A stretch of DNA of 64,000 bases from CAZIVP01 sp964542915 (GCA_964542915.1 CAZIVP010000013.1:45485-109484), one strand, 5' to 3'. Counted from the first letter of the stretch, positions 1-9,177 are shown. Notes: generated by a model from the letters alone, not told the origin. Translations and numbers: made by a program.

Positions 1-635
1 CGCTCATCGATGGAAAGCGTTCGTACGCCCGGTCCGACGAATTCCAGTGCATGGTTGAGCACTTCATCGTTGTTAAAGAAACCGGATAATGTTATAATAA
101 CATCTTTGCCTGTTACGCCCGGCCGCAGGCGCCCTTTCAGTTTCACCCGGGCAACGGGCGGAATTTGCCACCAGGTACGACCGGTTGCCCATAATGCGGC
201 GGCGTCCGTCCGGACAACCGGTGTTCCAAGACAACCGATGCCGCCGTACATATTGGAGTGGCTGTCCGACGCCACGACCATGGCGCCGGGAAAGGCATAG
301 CCCTCTTCCACCATAATTTGGTGTCCGATGCCGCGTCCGGCGGGATAAAAATCGGCGCCCATACGATTGGAAAACGATTCGATTTTCTTGTATTTATTAA
401 GATTCTTTTCACTTTTGTCCTGGATGTTGTGATCCAGCGTGTGTACGACCTGTTGCGGGTCGGCCAATCGTTTAGCGCCGATTTTTTCGAACTTCGGGAT
501 AACCGCTGCGGTGTTGTCATGGGTCATAACATAGGCGGGTCGGATGGTCAGGAAGGCGCCGCTGTGAACTTCTTCTTGTGGTTCCAGCCCGACGGCGTAT
601 CTCTGGGCAATTTTCTCAACTAAATTTTGTGCCAT
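1..635 (-). CDS. Homoaconitase (aconitase family), 5' part only
   Basis: These are the first ~211 residues of an aconitase-family hydro-lyase whose 3' part lies off the left edge. The ATG is at 635. The protein shows AGRGIGHQIMVEEG, SDSHSNMYGGIGCLGTP (with the first cluster-binding Cys) and QIPPVARVKLKG. This run resembles fungal-type homoaconitase (Lys4/LysF) more closely than LeuC or AcnA, as I remember those families. Homoaconitase converts homocitrate to homoisocitrate in the alpha-aminoadipate route to lysine, using a [4Fe-4S] cluster in the cytoplasm. The gene is transcribed leftward, divergently from the gene at 1002. A LeuC-like or other aconitase paralogue is the alternative; the C-terminal half would help decide. 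Seen: motifs. Inferred: substrate. Confidence 0.8.
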   Translation of the reverse strand, partial: MAQNLVEKIAQRYAVGLEPQEEVHSGAFLTIRPAYVMTHDNTAAVIPKFEKIGAKRLADPQQVVHTLDHNIQDKSEKNLNKYKKIESFSNRMGADFYPAGRGIGHQIMVEEGYAFPGAMVVASDSHSNMYGGIGCLGTPVVRTDAAALWATGRTWWQIPPVARVKLKGRLRPGVTGKDVIITLSGFFNNDEVLNHALEFVGPGVRTLSIDE

Positions 636-1001
636 TTACAAAGCCTCTTTATTAGTGATTTCGATCGGTTCTGTTACTTCATTTAAACCGGAAACCACCT
701 TTTTTCCGGTTTCAGCGAACGTCGATCAATCGGATTTTATCCGTCGCGATAAACCGTAATTTAATCAATGTTAATTTTGGTTTAAAGAAAAAAACGTTTA
801 TAAACGACAAATTTAAAAATTATAATGACTTCCTTCTATGGCAAGACATTTGTTTTAAACCAACTTTCCACCTCCCATCAGCCGTACCGGTCGTAAAAAC
901 TCCGTATCATTTTTAGAGAAGGACCTACTTGCCAGGATTAAATATACCTTTATATTGCATTTAAAAATGTAAAAAGGATAAGGCGAAGAGAGGCAGTCGC
1001 A
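636..1001. other. Divergent intergenic region
   Basis: This AT-rich stretch separates two divergent genes and must hold both promoters. For the rightward gene a plausible sigma70-type promoter is TTGCCA at 929-934 and TATATT at 951-956, with a 16-base spacer and about 46 bases to the ATG. I see no clear leftward promoter, no ORF and no strong hairpin. Confidence 0.4.
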
Positions 1002-1676
1002 ATGAGCGAACCAATACCTTCAGGTGTGCCGTTTCCGGTCATAAACGATAACTATCATTTTGAATGCACCATGTGCGGCAACTGTTGCACGGGGGACCAG
1101 CGCGTTCAACTGGACTTATACGATCTGTACAAGATGGCCCGATTTCACAAATTTTCCGAAACATCGTATCTTTTTGAGAAAAACTGGATTGAGCTGGTTG
1201 AGAGCAAACCGAAATTTTATGCCCCGCAAATACGGTTTAAAAAGTATCCCACTCCCTTCTGTCCCTTTTTAATAAATGAGTTGGATGATGATGGTAACTT
1301 AAAAGGTTTATGTCGCCTGCATCCCGACCATAAACCATTGATCTGCACGCTATCGCCGGTTGGCCATATTGTGGATATGCACAAGAATAAAATAACGTAT
1401 GTGTATGTCAATCCTGCACCCGACTGTCCGGGAGTAAAATCAACAAAGAATAACAGCCTGGAAAGGCTCCGCAAGGAATGGGCGCCCGAACGAGCGTACC
1501 AGCGCCGATTTTTTAGGTTAGCGGAGCGTATCGTCTTCGATTTTAAAGGGGACCCGGACCGTTACCGTCGTTTCTATTCCATAAATACAGAGACGCCGTT
1601 CGAGACCATTCTCAATCAAAAAGAACAATTTTGGTTATCCGGATCGACGGCATCGAAACAAAACAGTCCGTTCTGA
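1002..1676 (+). CDS. CxxCxxCC (YkgJ-type) metal-binding protein
   Basis: This 224-residue cytoplasmic protein has the cysteine signature of the YkgJ/UPF0153 family (zinc/iron-chelating domain). CTMCGNCC lies at about residues 23-30. Further cysteines follow in PFCPF (about 87), LCRLH (about 103), ICTLSP (about 114) and DCPG (about 142). Members are thought to bind an iron-sulfur cluster or zinc; no reaction is established for the family. There is no signal peptide or membrane segment. The ATG is preceded by an AGAGGC-like ribosome site. It lies 66 bases upstream of the VWA gene on the same strand and may be cotranscribed with it. Confidence 0.75.
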   Translation: MSEPIPSGVPFPVINDNYHFECTMCGNCCTGDQRVQLDLYDLYKMARFHKFSETSYLFEKNWIELVESKPKFYAPQIRFKKYPTPFCPFLINELDDDGNLKGLCRLHPDHKPLICTLSPVGHIVDMHKNKITYVYVNPAPDCPGVKSTKNNSLERLRKEWAPERAYQRRFFRLAERIVFDFKGDPDRYRRFYSINTETPFETILNQKEQFWLSGSTASKQNSPF

Positions 1677-1742
1677 GTTGTTAAGAATAATTTTACCCGA
1701 ATATTTGTTGCAATCAATTCCAATGAAAATAGGGGGAAACGC

Positions 1743-2840
1743 ATGATTGGCCACCTTTTCACACGCTATATTCAAAACACTGCAGAGAAAAGTCCGTTTG
1801 AGAACCTGCTGGATATTTTTCTGCAGTTGTTAACATATACCGGCGGGGACGTGGCCGAAGCTTTGCGCTGGATGAATCAGATGGATGAACGCTACGGACT
1901 CACGGACGATGAGTACGGTATGGGTGATTTTATCGAAGATTTGAAAAAAGAGGGCTATATTGAGGAAGATAATACCGAAGGCACTATTTTACCCAGCGGT
2001 AAGGCAGGCCAGACCATCCGTCGTCGCTCGCTGGAAGAAATATTCGGTAAACTGAAAAAATCAAACTACGGACAACACCGGACGCCGTTTTCGGGTGTGG
2101 GCGATGAGTTTGCAGCAGATAAACGCCAGTACGATTTTGGCGATGATCTGGAGCAAATCGATTTAACCTCTACCATCCAGAATGCACAGATTAATCACGG
2201 CATCGATGATTTTGCATTGTCGGAAGATGATCTGGTGATACGGGAGACAGAGTATAAAACTCAAAATTCTACGGTGCTGATGATCGATGTCTCACATTCC
2301 ATGGTATTGTACGGCGAAGATCGAATTACGCCCGCCAAAAAAGTGGCCATGGCATTAGCCGAACTGATTACCACCCGTTATCCCCGCGATACGCTGGATG
2401 TGATCGCTTTTGGAAATGACGCCTGGCCCATTGAAATCAAAGATCTACCATATTTACAGGTCGGACCTTATCATACCAATACCTATGCCGGGCTGGAGCT
2501 TTCCATGGAGATATTACGCCGTCGGAAAACACATAATAAACAGATTTTTATGGTAACCGATGGTAAACCGACTTGTTTAAAGGAAGGCAGAGGCTATTAT
2601 AAAAACAGCTTCGGGCTGGACCGCAGAATTCTTAATAAAACCCTGAATCAGGCTGCTCGTTGCAGACGCATGGGTATCACAATCACCACATTTATGATTG
2701 CACGCGATCCTTATCTGCAACGCTTCGTTGCGGAATTTACACGCACAAATCGCGGGAGGGCCTTTTACAGCAGTTTGAGAGGACTCGGCGAATACATTTT
2801 TGAAGACTATATACGCAATCGCAGAAAACGAATGCACTAA
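1743..2840 (+). CDS. VWA-domain protein, partner of the adjacent AAA+ ATPase
   Basis: This is a 365-residue cytoplasmic protein. The N-terminal ~175 residues are acidic and charged. The C-terminal half is a von Willebrand A fold with the MIDAS start MIDVSHSM (D-x-S-x-S) and later FMVTDGKPT. Such proteins pair with MoxR/Mg-chelatase-type ATPases, where the VWA subunit binds the client and the ATPase remodels it. The next gene begins 25 bases downstream and is such an ATPase, so the two very likely form one complex. The client is unknown. It starts behind AGGGGG. It resembles Mg-chelatase subunit D in logic, but nothing nearby suggests tetrapyrrole synthesis. Confidence 0.8.
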   Translation: MIGHLFTRYIQNTAEKSPFENLLDIFLQLLTYTGGDVAEALRWMNQMDERYGLTDDEYGMGDFIEDLKKEGYIEEDNTEGTILPSGKAGQTIRRRSLEEIFGKLKKSNYGQHRTPFSGVGDEFAADKRQYDFGDDLEQIDLTSTIQNAQINHGIDDFALSEDDLVIRETEYKTQNSTVLMIDVSHSMVLYGEDRITPAKKVAMALAELITTRYPRDTLDVIAFGNDAWPIEIKDLPYLQVGPYHTNTYAGLELSMEILRRRKTHNKQIFMVTDGKPTCLKEGRGYYKNSFGLDRRILNKTLNQAARCRRMGITITTFMIARDPYLQRFVAEFTRTNRGRAFYSSLRGLGEYIFEDYIRNRRKRMH

Positions 2841-2865
2841 CTTAATGATAAACGGGAGATGATGC

Positions 2866-4386
2866 ATGACTCAGCACAAGCGCAGTCAAATTAAAACGCT
2901 CGGGCAATTGAAAGAAACCGATTACCGGCCAATATCTGTAAAAGCGGAACTTCGTAAAAATTTGATATCGGCCATTAAAAAAAATCAAGATATTTTTAAC
3001 GGTATTGTCGGTTATGAAGATACGGTGATTCCGGAATTAAAACGCGCTATATTGTCGCGTCATAATATTATTTTACTGGGATTGCGAGGCCAGGCCAAAA
3101 CACGCATTGCACGCCTGATGGTGGACCTTTTGGATGAATACATTCCGGTTGTGTCGGGCTCCGAAATTAACGATGATCCATTCAAACCCATTTCGCGCTA
3201 CGCCCGTGATTTGGTGGCCGATCAGGGCGATGAAACGCCGATTGAGTGGATACACCGTTCGCAACGCTACACGGAAAAGCTGGCCACGCCCGATGTTACC
3301 GTCGCCGATTTAATCGGCGATCTGGATCCGATCAAGGCCGCTTCGCAAAAATTGGAATATTCCGATGAACGCGTAATCCATTTTGGATTGGTGCCGCGCT
3401 CGCACCGTTCCATATTTACTATCAATGAATTGCCCGACCTGCAGGCACGCATTCAGGTGGCTCTTTTCAATATCTTACAGGAAAGCGATATACAGATACG
3501 CGGCTTCAAACTGCGGTTGCCGCTGGATATTGCCTTTGTATTTACGGCGAATCCCGAAGATTACACCAATCGAGGTTCCATTGTTACACCGTTGAAAGAC
3601 AGAATCGATAGCCAGATAATGACACACTATCCAAAAACCGTTGCCTATTCTAAGAAGATTACACAACAGGAAGCCGATGTGGATGAAGGACAGCAACAGG
3701 TGGTCCGTGTTCCGGAATTAGTGGAAGATTTACTCGAACAAATCGCCTTTGAAGCCAGAAACAGCGAATATATCGATGAAAAAAGCGGCGTATCGGCACG
3801 TTTAACCATCTCCGGTTATGAAAACCTGGTAAGTACGGCTGAGTATCGCGCACTGGTTAATAACGAGACAAAAACCCAGGTTCGTATTGCCGATATCTTC
3901 GGCGTTATTCCGTCCATTACGGGCAAAGTGGAATTGGTATATGAAGGTGAACAGGAAGGGCCGATTAAGATCGCCCACATTCTGATTAATAAAGCCGTGC
4001 GGGCACAGTTTATACGATATTTTCCCGATCCTGAAAAAATAAAAAAAGAACAGGAAATGAATCCTTACCAGCGTCTCATCGATTGGTTCAATAACGGCAA
4101 CAGCGTGGAATTGCGCCATCAGGCTTCCCGAAAAGATTACGAAAAACAATTGAAATCCATCGAAGGGCTGGAAGCACTGATTAAGCAACACCATCCCAAA
4201 GCATCTGTGGATGAACGTTTTTTATTGATGGAGTTTGCATTGTACGGTCTGGTCGAATTCTCTTTTCTCAGCAAGTATCCCATCGAATCGGGCTTCAAAA
4301 TCCGTGATATGATGAGCACGATGTTTGACGCCGATGATGACAATGATGAAGACGATTTTCGAGATAATCTTAGGAATATCATCTGA
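2866..4386 (+). CDS. MoxR/Mg-chelatase-type AAA+ ATPase
   Basis: This 506-residue AAA+ protein has a Walker A-like loop GLRGQAKT at residues 72-79 and a Walker B region IFTINELPDL. FTANPEDYTNRG corresponds to the sensor region of Mg-chelatase I/MoxR proteins. It would hydrolyse ATP in a hexameric ring and act on a substrate presented by the VWA partner encoded just upstream. The C-terminal ~150 residues are helical and end in an acidic tail. The Walker A lacks the common GxxGxGKT form (Gln-Ala replace Gly-x before Lys), as in some family members. Residues 1-40 precede the ATPase fold. Function beyond remodelling is not visible from context. Confidence 0.8.
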   Translation: MTQHKRSQIKTLGQLKETDYRPISVKAELRKNLISAIKKNQDIFNGIVGYEDTVIPELKRAILSRHNIILLGLRGQAKTRIARLMVDLLDEYIPVVSGSEINDDPFKPISRYARDLVADQGDETPIEWIHRSQRYTEKLATPDVTVADLIGDLDPIKAASQKLEYSDERVIHFGLVPRSHRSIFTINELPDLQARIQVALFNILQESDIQIRGFKLRLPLDIAFVFTANPEDYTNRGSIVTPLKDRIDSQIMTHYPKTVAYSKKITQQEADVDEGQQQVVRVPELVEDLLEQIAFEARNSEYIDEKSGVSARLTISGYENLVSTAEYRALVNNETKTQVRIADIFGVIPSITGKVELVYEGEQEGPIKIAHILINKAVRAQFIRYFPDPEKIKKEQEMNPYQRLIDWFNNGNSVELRHQASRKDYEKQLKSIEGLEALIKQHHPKASVDERFLLMEFALYGLVEFSFLSKYPIESGFKIRDMMSTMFDADDDNDEDDFRDNLRNII

Positions 4387-4533
4387 TTGTCAAGGGATTA
4401 GCACAAGAAAGACATAATGGCATGATAGCATGAATATATGGCAGGCATATTGAGTGCGCTGTCAGAGGTCCGGCCAGATATTCAACCTTACTTAAAACAA
4501 TAAAAAATAAATAATTAAAATGTTATTTAAAAA

Positions 4534-4550
4534 TTGGCACACCAATTGTA
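4534..4550 (+). promoter_or_regulatory. Possible sigma54-like promoter or operator before hsp20
   Basis: TTGGCAC is followed after five bases by TTGTA, close to the -24/-12 pattern TGGCAC-N5-TTGC but with T for the last C. The same bases form the palindrome AATTGG-CACA-CCAATT. It lies 54 bases before the Hsp20 start. It could be a sigma54 promoter, an operator, or chance. Confidence 0.25.
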
Positions 4551-4603
4551 AAGTTATTGGATAAATGTTAATTAAGAAACAGCACAAAGAAGGAGGTAAC
4601 ACC

Positions 4604-5044
4604 ATGTTAGTTAAATATCGTCCAATGACGCAATTAAGCAATTGGGAGCCGGATTTCGATCGATGGATGGATCGTTTTTTTAACAACGAATCCGTTTGGT
4701 CTGCGGAAGGTCGTCGTCTAATGCCGGCCATGAATTTGGAGGAATCCAAAGACGGCTTTCACCTTACGCTGGAATTGCCCGGTATGAAGAAAGACGACAT
4801 CAACGTTTCCTTGCAGGATAATATGTTGACCATCAGCGGTGAAAAGAAAATCGAAGATGATTCCAATGATCGTAATTTTCAACATCGCGAACGCATATAC
4901 GGTCAGTTCTGCCGCAATGTTGAGTTACCCGATATGATCGATGCAGATAAAATCCAGGCCGATTACGAAAACGGCATATTGCGGATTGACATCCCGAAGA
5001 GCGAAAAAGCGAAGCCAAAAGAAATAGAAGTAAAAGTGAAATAA
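4604..5044 (+). CDS. Small heat-shock protein, Hsp20/alpha-crystallin family
   Basis: This 146-residue holdase chaperone binds unfolding proteins without ATP and forms oligomers in the cytoplasm. The alpha-crystallin domain runs from about residue 40 to the end. It includes LELPGMKKDDINVSL, the strand LTISGEKK, and the terminal turn ADYENGILRIDIPK (the A-x-x-x-NGxL family hallmark). I chose the ATG at 4604 because AAGGAGG ends eight bases before it; a reading frame opening at 4565 lacks a ribosome site. A terminator follows, so it is probably a single-gene unit. Confidence 0.93.
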   Translation: MLVKYRPMTQLSNWEPDFDRWMDRFFNNESVWSAEGRRLMPAMNLEESKDGFHLTLELPGMKKDDINVSLQDNMLTISGEKKIEDDSNDRNFQHRERIYGQFCRNVELPDMIDADKIQADYENGILRIDIPKSEKAKPKEIEVKVK

Positions 5045-5069
5045 ACAGTCTTTGGGATTAAGCATAGAG

Positions 5070-5105
5070 AGCCTCCCGGATTGCAGTTTCCGGGGGGCTT
5101 TTTTA
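5070..5105 (+). terminator. Rho-independent terminator after hsp20
   Basis: AGCCTCCCGG and CCGGGGGGCT form a ten-pair stem (one G-T pair) around a ten-base loop, followed by six T's. It sits 26 bases after the hsp20 stop. Confidence 0.85.
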
Positions 5106-5188
5106 TATTCTAAGCGAGATAACAGGCGCGTTCGTTTCGATCATCGGTTAGGTGATGCTTAGATACGATACCACATCGGGAAGCCTTT

Positions 5189-5404
5189 ATGAAGCATTCA
5201 AAAAACACTTTATTGGATAATATTCTGCGGTTCCGAAAGTACAAACTTCCGATCGCCGTGCTTTTGATCGTGGTGGGTGTACTGGGGTTGGTGTTACCGA
5301 TTATTCCAGGCATCGTGTTGTTGCTTTTGGGTATGGGGCTTATCAAAAAGAAGTGGTTTACGCGTTATCGCCAATACATGAAGCAAAGAAGAGAGCAATC
5401 TTAG
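5189..5404 (+). CDS. Small membrane protein of PGPGW-like type
   Basis: This 71-residue protein has a basic N terminus and one long hydrophobic stretch (about residues 21-50) broken by PIIPG, which may form a helical hairpin. A basic tail KKKWFTRYRQYMKQRREQS follows. The Pro-Gly break between two hydrophobic halves resembles small PGPGW/DUF454-type membrane proteins of unknown function. A CGGGA ribosome site precedes the ATG. Its 3' end overlaps by four bases the end of the convergent adenosine deaminase gene. Family assignment is tentative. Confidence 0.55.
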   Translation: MKHSKNTLLDNILRFRKYKLPIAVLLIVVGVLGLVLPIIPGIVLLLLGMGLIKKKWFTRYRQYMKQRREQS

Positions 5405-6429
5405 AATTTTTCCAGTTCGGCATTGACCATATTAAGCATAATGGATTTTTCCCTCATCGGAAGGAAGGCGCTTTTAAATCCCGATACGATTACATTTTTA
5501 AGATCATGAATATTCCAATCGGTGTAACGCGCCGCCAGATGAAACTCATCGGTTAGGGTAGTATCGGAAATCAGCCGGTTGTCCGTATTGATGGTTACTC
5601 TTAAACCGTAATCATAATAAAATTTAAGAGGATGCGTTTCATACGATAAAGCCGCCTTGGTCTGAATATTACTGGTTAAACAGATCTCAAGAGGAATACG
5701 ATGGTCGTTCACATAATTAAGCAAGTCGCCGTCTTCCATTAAACGCGTACCGTGACCAATCCTGTGTGCTCCGCAATAATGAATCGCCTGATGGATACTT
5801 TCCGGGCCAAACGCTTCGCCGGCGTGGGCTGTACAGTTAATATTATTGTTCAGGATAAGATAAAATGCTTCTCGATGGTGTTTAGCCGGATAATTTTCTT
5901 CAGCGCCCGCCAGATCAAATGCCACAACGCCCCGATTTTTATAAGCCGTTGCCAGTTCTGCAAGCGTTAACGAGGTTCCAGGATTAATATTACGCATCCC
6001 GCAAATAATGACGCCCGTTTTAATATGAAAACGCTGTTCCGCATCACGTAGGCCGTTAATGACGGCGTCTACAATTTCGGTTAATTTTAATCCCTTTTTT
6101 GTATGCAATACCGGAGAAAAGCGTACTTCAAGATACCAGATATTTTCACGGGCCGCATCTTCGGCTAACTCATAAGCCGCCCTGTGTAAAGCTTCGGTCT
6201 CTTGCAATACCGATAAAGTGAGTTCAAATGGTTTTAAATATTCCTCAAGACTCTGACAATCATTACCGGGACGAAGAATTTGGATCAGCTTGTCTCTGTC
6301 CGTTTCAGGCAATGATACGTTCTGTTGCTTTGACATTTCTATAATGGTTTCAACGCGCATGCTTCCGTCTAAATGACAATGCAGGTCCGTTTTGGGCATT
6401 TTTTGGATCAATTCCGGATCAATAAACAT
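5401..6429 (-). CDS. add: Adenosine deaminase
   Basis: This 342-residue TIM-barrel metalloenzyme deaminates adenosine (or deoxyadenosine) to inosine in purine salvage. The zinc-binding HxH is DLHCH at residues 15-19. TAHAGE carries the third His and catalytic Glu, HRIGHG the catalytic His, and NTDNR the catalytic Asp region. Length matches the add family. The next gene upstream encodes a DUF84 NTPase and starts only a few bases away, so the pair looks cotranscribed. An adenine-deaminase-like specificity within the same fold cannot be excluded by eye. Confidence 0.9.
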   Translation of the reverse strand: MFIDPELIQKMPKTDLHCHLDGSMRVETIIEMSKQQNVSLPETDRDKLIQILRPGNDCQSLEEYLKPFELTLSVLQETEALHRAAYELAEDAARENIWYLEVRFSPVLHTKKGLKLTEIVDAVINGLRDAEQRFHIKTGVIICGMRNINPGTSLTLAELATAYKNRGVVAFDLAGAEENYPAKHHREAFYLILNNNINCTAHAGEAFGPESIHQAIHYCGAHRIGHGTRLMEDGDLLNYVNDHRIPLEICLTSNIQTKAALSYETHPLKFYYDYGLRVTINTDNRLISDTTLTDEFHLAARYTDWNIHDLKNVIVSGFKSAFLPMREKSIMLNMVNAELEKF

Positions 6430-6434
6430 GGGCT

Positions 6435-7022
6435 TTACTTTCTTTGATTGTAGTATTGTTGATTGAAGAATGGTATAATGGCGTTCGTTATGGCCATACG
6501 GAACGAATCGCTTCGTGTAATTAAGCCACGGCTGAGGACGCCGAATGTCCCTTCATTGGAACGAACATCCTTTTTTCCGCTGAGCTGGTCGATAACCGGA
6601 GCCAATTCTTTATGCTCCTCAAATAATGGTTTAACAATGGCTGGAGGTAAAGAAATCGCAGGAGAGCAGGCATAGTATCCTTGTTTACCGTTATATGCGA
6701 AAACCCAACTCTGTAAAACGGCTGTTTCTTGTTGGGTTTCGCTGATTAATTTGTATACGCCCCCTTCCATCCCGATTGCATAAGTCGGCGGCCAACCTTC
6801 TGCGTTCAAATGATCGTATACAAAAAACGCCCGTTCCCGGGCGCCTCTTAACAATTCATCCATGGTCAACGGCATATCGGGTATGCCGGTTTGCGTTTCA
6901 GCCGATCGAAATTCAGTCGAATCCTGATTGCCGTCTTCGCCAAATGTTTCTAAAACGTCCGTAAAAGCCTGTTTACATGCAAAAACTTTCACCTTATTGA
7001 GGCTGCCTATCCCGATACGCAT
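6435..7022 (-). CDS. DUF84 inosine/xanthosine triphosphatase
   Basis: This 195-residue protein begins MRIGIGSLNKVKVFACKQAF, the phosphate-binding start of the DUF84/YjjX family (ITPase-like fold). It also has AIGMEGG and, near the end, SNEGTFGVLSRGLITR. Family members hydrolyse ITP and XTP to the monophosphates and so remove deaminated purines from the nucleotide pool. That role fits its place between two purine/nucleoside deaminases. Its ATG overlaps the stop of the upstream TPR lipoprotein gene, and adenosine deaminase follows at once: translational coupling in one operon. Confidence 0.85.
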   Translation of the reverse strand: MRIGIGSLNKVKVFACKQAFTDVLETFGEDGNQDSTEFRSAETQTGIPDMPLTMDELLRGARERAFFVYDHLNAEGWPPTYAIGMEGGVYKLISETQQETAVLQSWVFAYNGKQGYYACSPAISLPPAIVKPLFEEHKELAPVIDQLSGKKDVRSNEGTFGVLSRGLITRSDSFRMAITNAIIPFFNQQYYNQRK

Positions 7023-7840
7023 TATTCGTTCCCGCTCGTATCATCTGTGGCGGGTTCCAACACCGGAAAAGATTCCTCTGTCTCCGTGTCCTCTTTTTCA
7101 TCCGGGACGGTTGTGTCCTGGCCGGGAATTTGTTTGCCCGCTTCGTCCAGACGGCTGCGGTATTGTTCAAGGGAATCCGCATCGGTCTTCGGTTCGGATG
7201 TGTCTTCGGGATTCATTAATTTAATCTGAGCGAGCAAGGCATGCGTCTCTTGCGGATAACGTTCGGTCAGCATCTGGTAGTGGGCGATGGCTTTTTCGAT
7301 ACGTCCGATTTTTGCTTCAACCAACGCTCTTCTAAATAAAGCCTCGGCTTTGGCGGCTTTGTCATCGCTATCTTTGTAATTTATCGCCTGTTTATAGTAA
7401 TCGATGGCCTTCTTGTAATCGACCGTATCCGATGTAACGGTATTCGGATTGAATTCTGCAGCGCGCTCATAAAACCTACCGATCTGAATATAGATTTCGG
7501 GTACTCTTCCGGGAATTATATTTTCTTTGAGTAGATTCAGTAAAAGGTCCATTTGCTCTTCGAATTCATCCAGTTCACCGTATGCCTCGGCCATTTGAAG
7601 GCGCGCGTCTATGTGCAAATCCGATGCCGGATAAAGGTTTAAAAGCGTTTGATAGCTTTCAATCGCCTCCTTGTATTTGCCTGCTTTTAATTGTTGATTC
7701 GCCATTTGGTAAATCTCTTCCGGCGAGCGTTGCGTAATGTCCTTTTCTTTCTTGCCCCAGCCACAACTTATGGTCAAAAGCAAAGAAAGCAAAATGAGTA
7801 CCCGCAGGCTTGTTTTTAATATAAACATGGCATTCTCCAT
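7022..7840 (-). CDS. TPR lipoprotein (BamD/YbgF-like)
   Basis: This protein of up to 272 residues has an N-terminal signal and lipobox LTISCG (Cys about residue 26), so it should be a lipoprotein facing the periplasm. Tetratricopeptide repeats follow (YQMANQQLKAGKYKEAIESY, YKKAIDYYKQAINY, EKAIAHYQMLTERYPQE), then an acidic, low-complexity C terminus rich in Asp, Glu and Thr. TPR lipoproteins act as scaffolds, for example in outer-membrane assembly or cell division. Nothing here names the partner. An ATG at residue 5 (MFILKTS) is an alternative start. It sits in a purine-salvage gene run without an obvious link to it. Confidence 0.75.
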   Translation of the reverse strand: MENAMFILKTSLRVLILLSLLLTISCGWGKKEKDITQRSPEEIYQMANQQLKAGKYKEAIESYQTLLNLYPASDLHIDARLQMAEAYGELDEFEEQMDLLLNLLKENIIPGRVPEIYIQIGRFYERAAEFNPNTVTSDTVDYKKAIDYYKQAINYKDSDDKAAKAEALFRRALVEAKIGRIEKAIAHYQMLTERYPQETHALLAQIKLMNPEDTSEPKTDADSLEQYRSRLDEAGKQIPGQDTTVPDEKEDTETEESFPVLEPATDDTSGNE

Positions 7841-7860
7841 ATTGAATATTGATTTAAACG

Positions 7861-9177
7861 TTACGCCAACATTTCCGGTAATTTTTTTATTTCATTCTGG
7901 ACCGATGTTACAATGGATTCTTCGTGTAATGTTAAAAGTTCTTTATCTTTTAAAACCCAACGGCCGCCAATCATTACACTGTTTACATCTGATGCGTCCA
8001 TGGAATATACGATTTTTGAGATGATGCCATCGTGTGGAATGGCATGTATGGAATCCGACTTTAAAAAGGTAATGTCGGCCAATTTGCCTGTTTCTAAACT
8101 TCCGATTTCATCGGTTAAACCGAGTGTCTTTGCTCCCTGTGTCGTAGCCAGGCGAAATGTTTCGCGGGCATTCATTTGATCCGGCCCGTAAAAGGGTTTT
8201 TGAATTAATGAAGCCAGACGCATTTCATTGAATACACTTAAATTGTTATTGCAGGGCGCTCCGTCTGCCCCCAGCGAGACAGTAATGCCTCTCCGCAGAT
8301 AATCCGGAACCGGCGCAATACCGGAACCGAGTTTTAAATTGGCCGACGGACAGTGCAAAACGTTAATGTTTTTTTCTTCCAATATACGGCGCTCTTCTTC
8401 TTCAGTCCAGATGCAATGCGCCAAACAGAGATGATTTTCCGTCAAATTAAAATGGTCAAATAACATGATGTTTCCCATACCGAAGCGATGACGAACTTCA
8501 TCGGTTTCATCCTTATTTTCGGCGGCATGGCTATGTACAATTGCATCATATTCGGAGGCCGCTTCGCCGACTTCCCGTAACAAGGTTTCGGAGGATGACA
8601 GGGCAAACCGCGGCGTAAAGGCATAACGGATACGACCATTATCGTAACCATGCCATTCCTTTAGCAAACGAATGCTTTCCTGAATACTTGTACGGCTGTT
8701 TTCTTTTAGTCCGGCGGGTACATCGGCGTTGTCCATCATCGTTTTTCCGGCAACCGCGCGGATTCCGGAAGCAGCCATTTCTTCGAAAATGACGTCCTGG
8801 TGATGAACCGATCCGAAATCCATGATGGTTGTGGTGCCGGATTTGATCAGTTCAGCAAGGCCGAGACGGGCGCTCGTTTGCATACTGTGTTCGGTATGGA
8901 AAGCTTCGAAAGGCAGAATGCGCTGATACAGCCAATCCAAGAGAGGTAAATCATCGGCGAGATTACGAAACAGAGCCTGGCAAAGATGGACATGAGTTTG
9001 AATAAAGCCGGGTATGGCGATCAATCCCGAAGCGTCAAAAATGTTATCAGCAGGATCATCAATATTCGGACCAATGCGGCTAATACGATTGCCGTTTACA
9101 TGAATATCGCCCTGAAACACATCGCCATGCTCGTTATTGGTAACAATTACCGCATTTTTAATAAGGCTGGATTCCAT
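7861..9177 (-). CDS. Amidohydrolase, MTA/SAH deaminase type
   Basis: This 438-residue TIM-barrel amidohydrolase has metal ligands in THVHLCQ (His62, His64), HSHAAE, LAHCIW and LGADGAP, and the family's N- and C-terminal beta-sandwich pieces. It belongs to the TrzA/AtzA/MtaD/SsnA group; the active-site pattern fits 5'-methylthioadenosine/S-adenosylhomocysteine deaminase or a related nucleoside/base deaminase. Together with adenosine deaminase and the ITP/XTP phosphatase downstream it suggests a purine-recycling operon. Substrate is inferred; guanine or triazine-type amines are alternatives. It is the first gene of the leftward run, so its promoter should lie just after 9177. Confidence 0.8.
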   Translation of the reverse strand: MESSLIKNAVIVTNNEHGDVFQGDIHVNGNRISRIGPNIDDPADNIFDASGLIAIPGFIQTHVHLCQALFRNLADDLPLLDWLYQRILPFEAFHTEHSMQTSARLGLAELIKSGTTTIMDFGSVHHQDVIFEEMAASGIRAVAGKTMMDNADVPAGLKENSRTSIQESIRLLKEWHGYDNGRIRYAFTPRFALSSSETLLREVGEAASEYDAIVHSHAAENKDETDEVRHRFGMGNIMLFDHFNLTENHLCLAHCIWTEEEERRILEEKNINVLHCPSANLKLGSGIAPVPDYLRRGITVSLGADGAPCNNNLSVFNEMRLASLIQKPFYGPDQMNARETFRLATTQGAKTLGLTDEIGSLETGKLADITFLKSDSIHAIPHDGIISKIVYSMDASDVNSVMIGGRWVLKDKELLTLHEESIVTSVQNEIKKLPEMLA

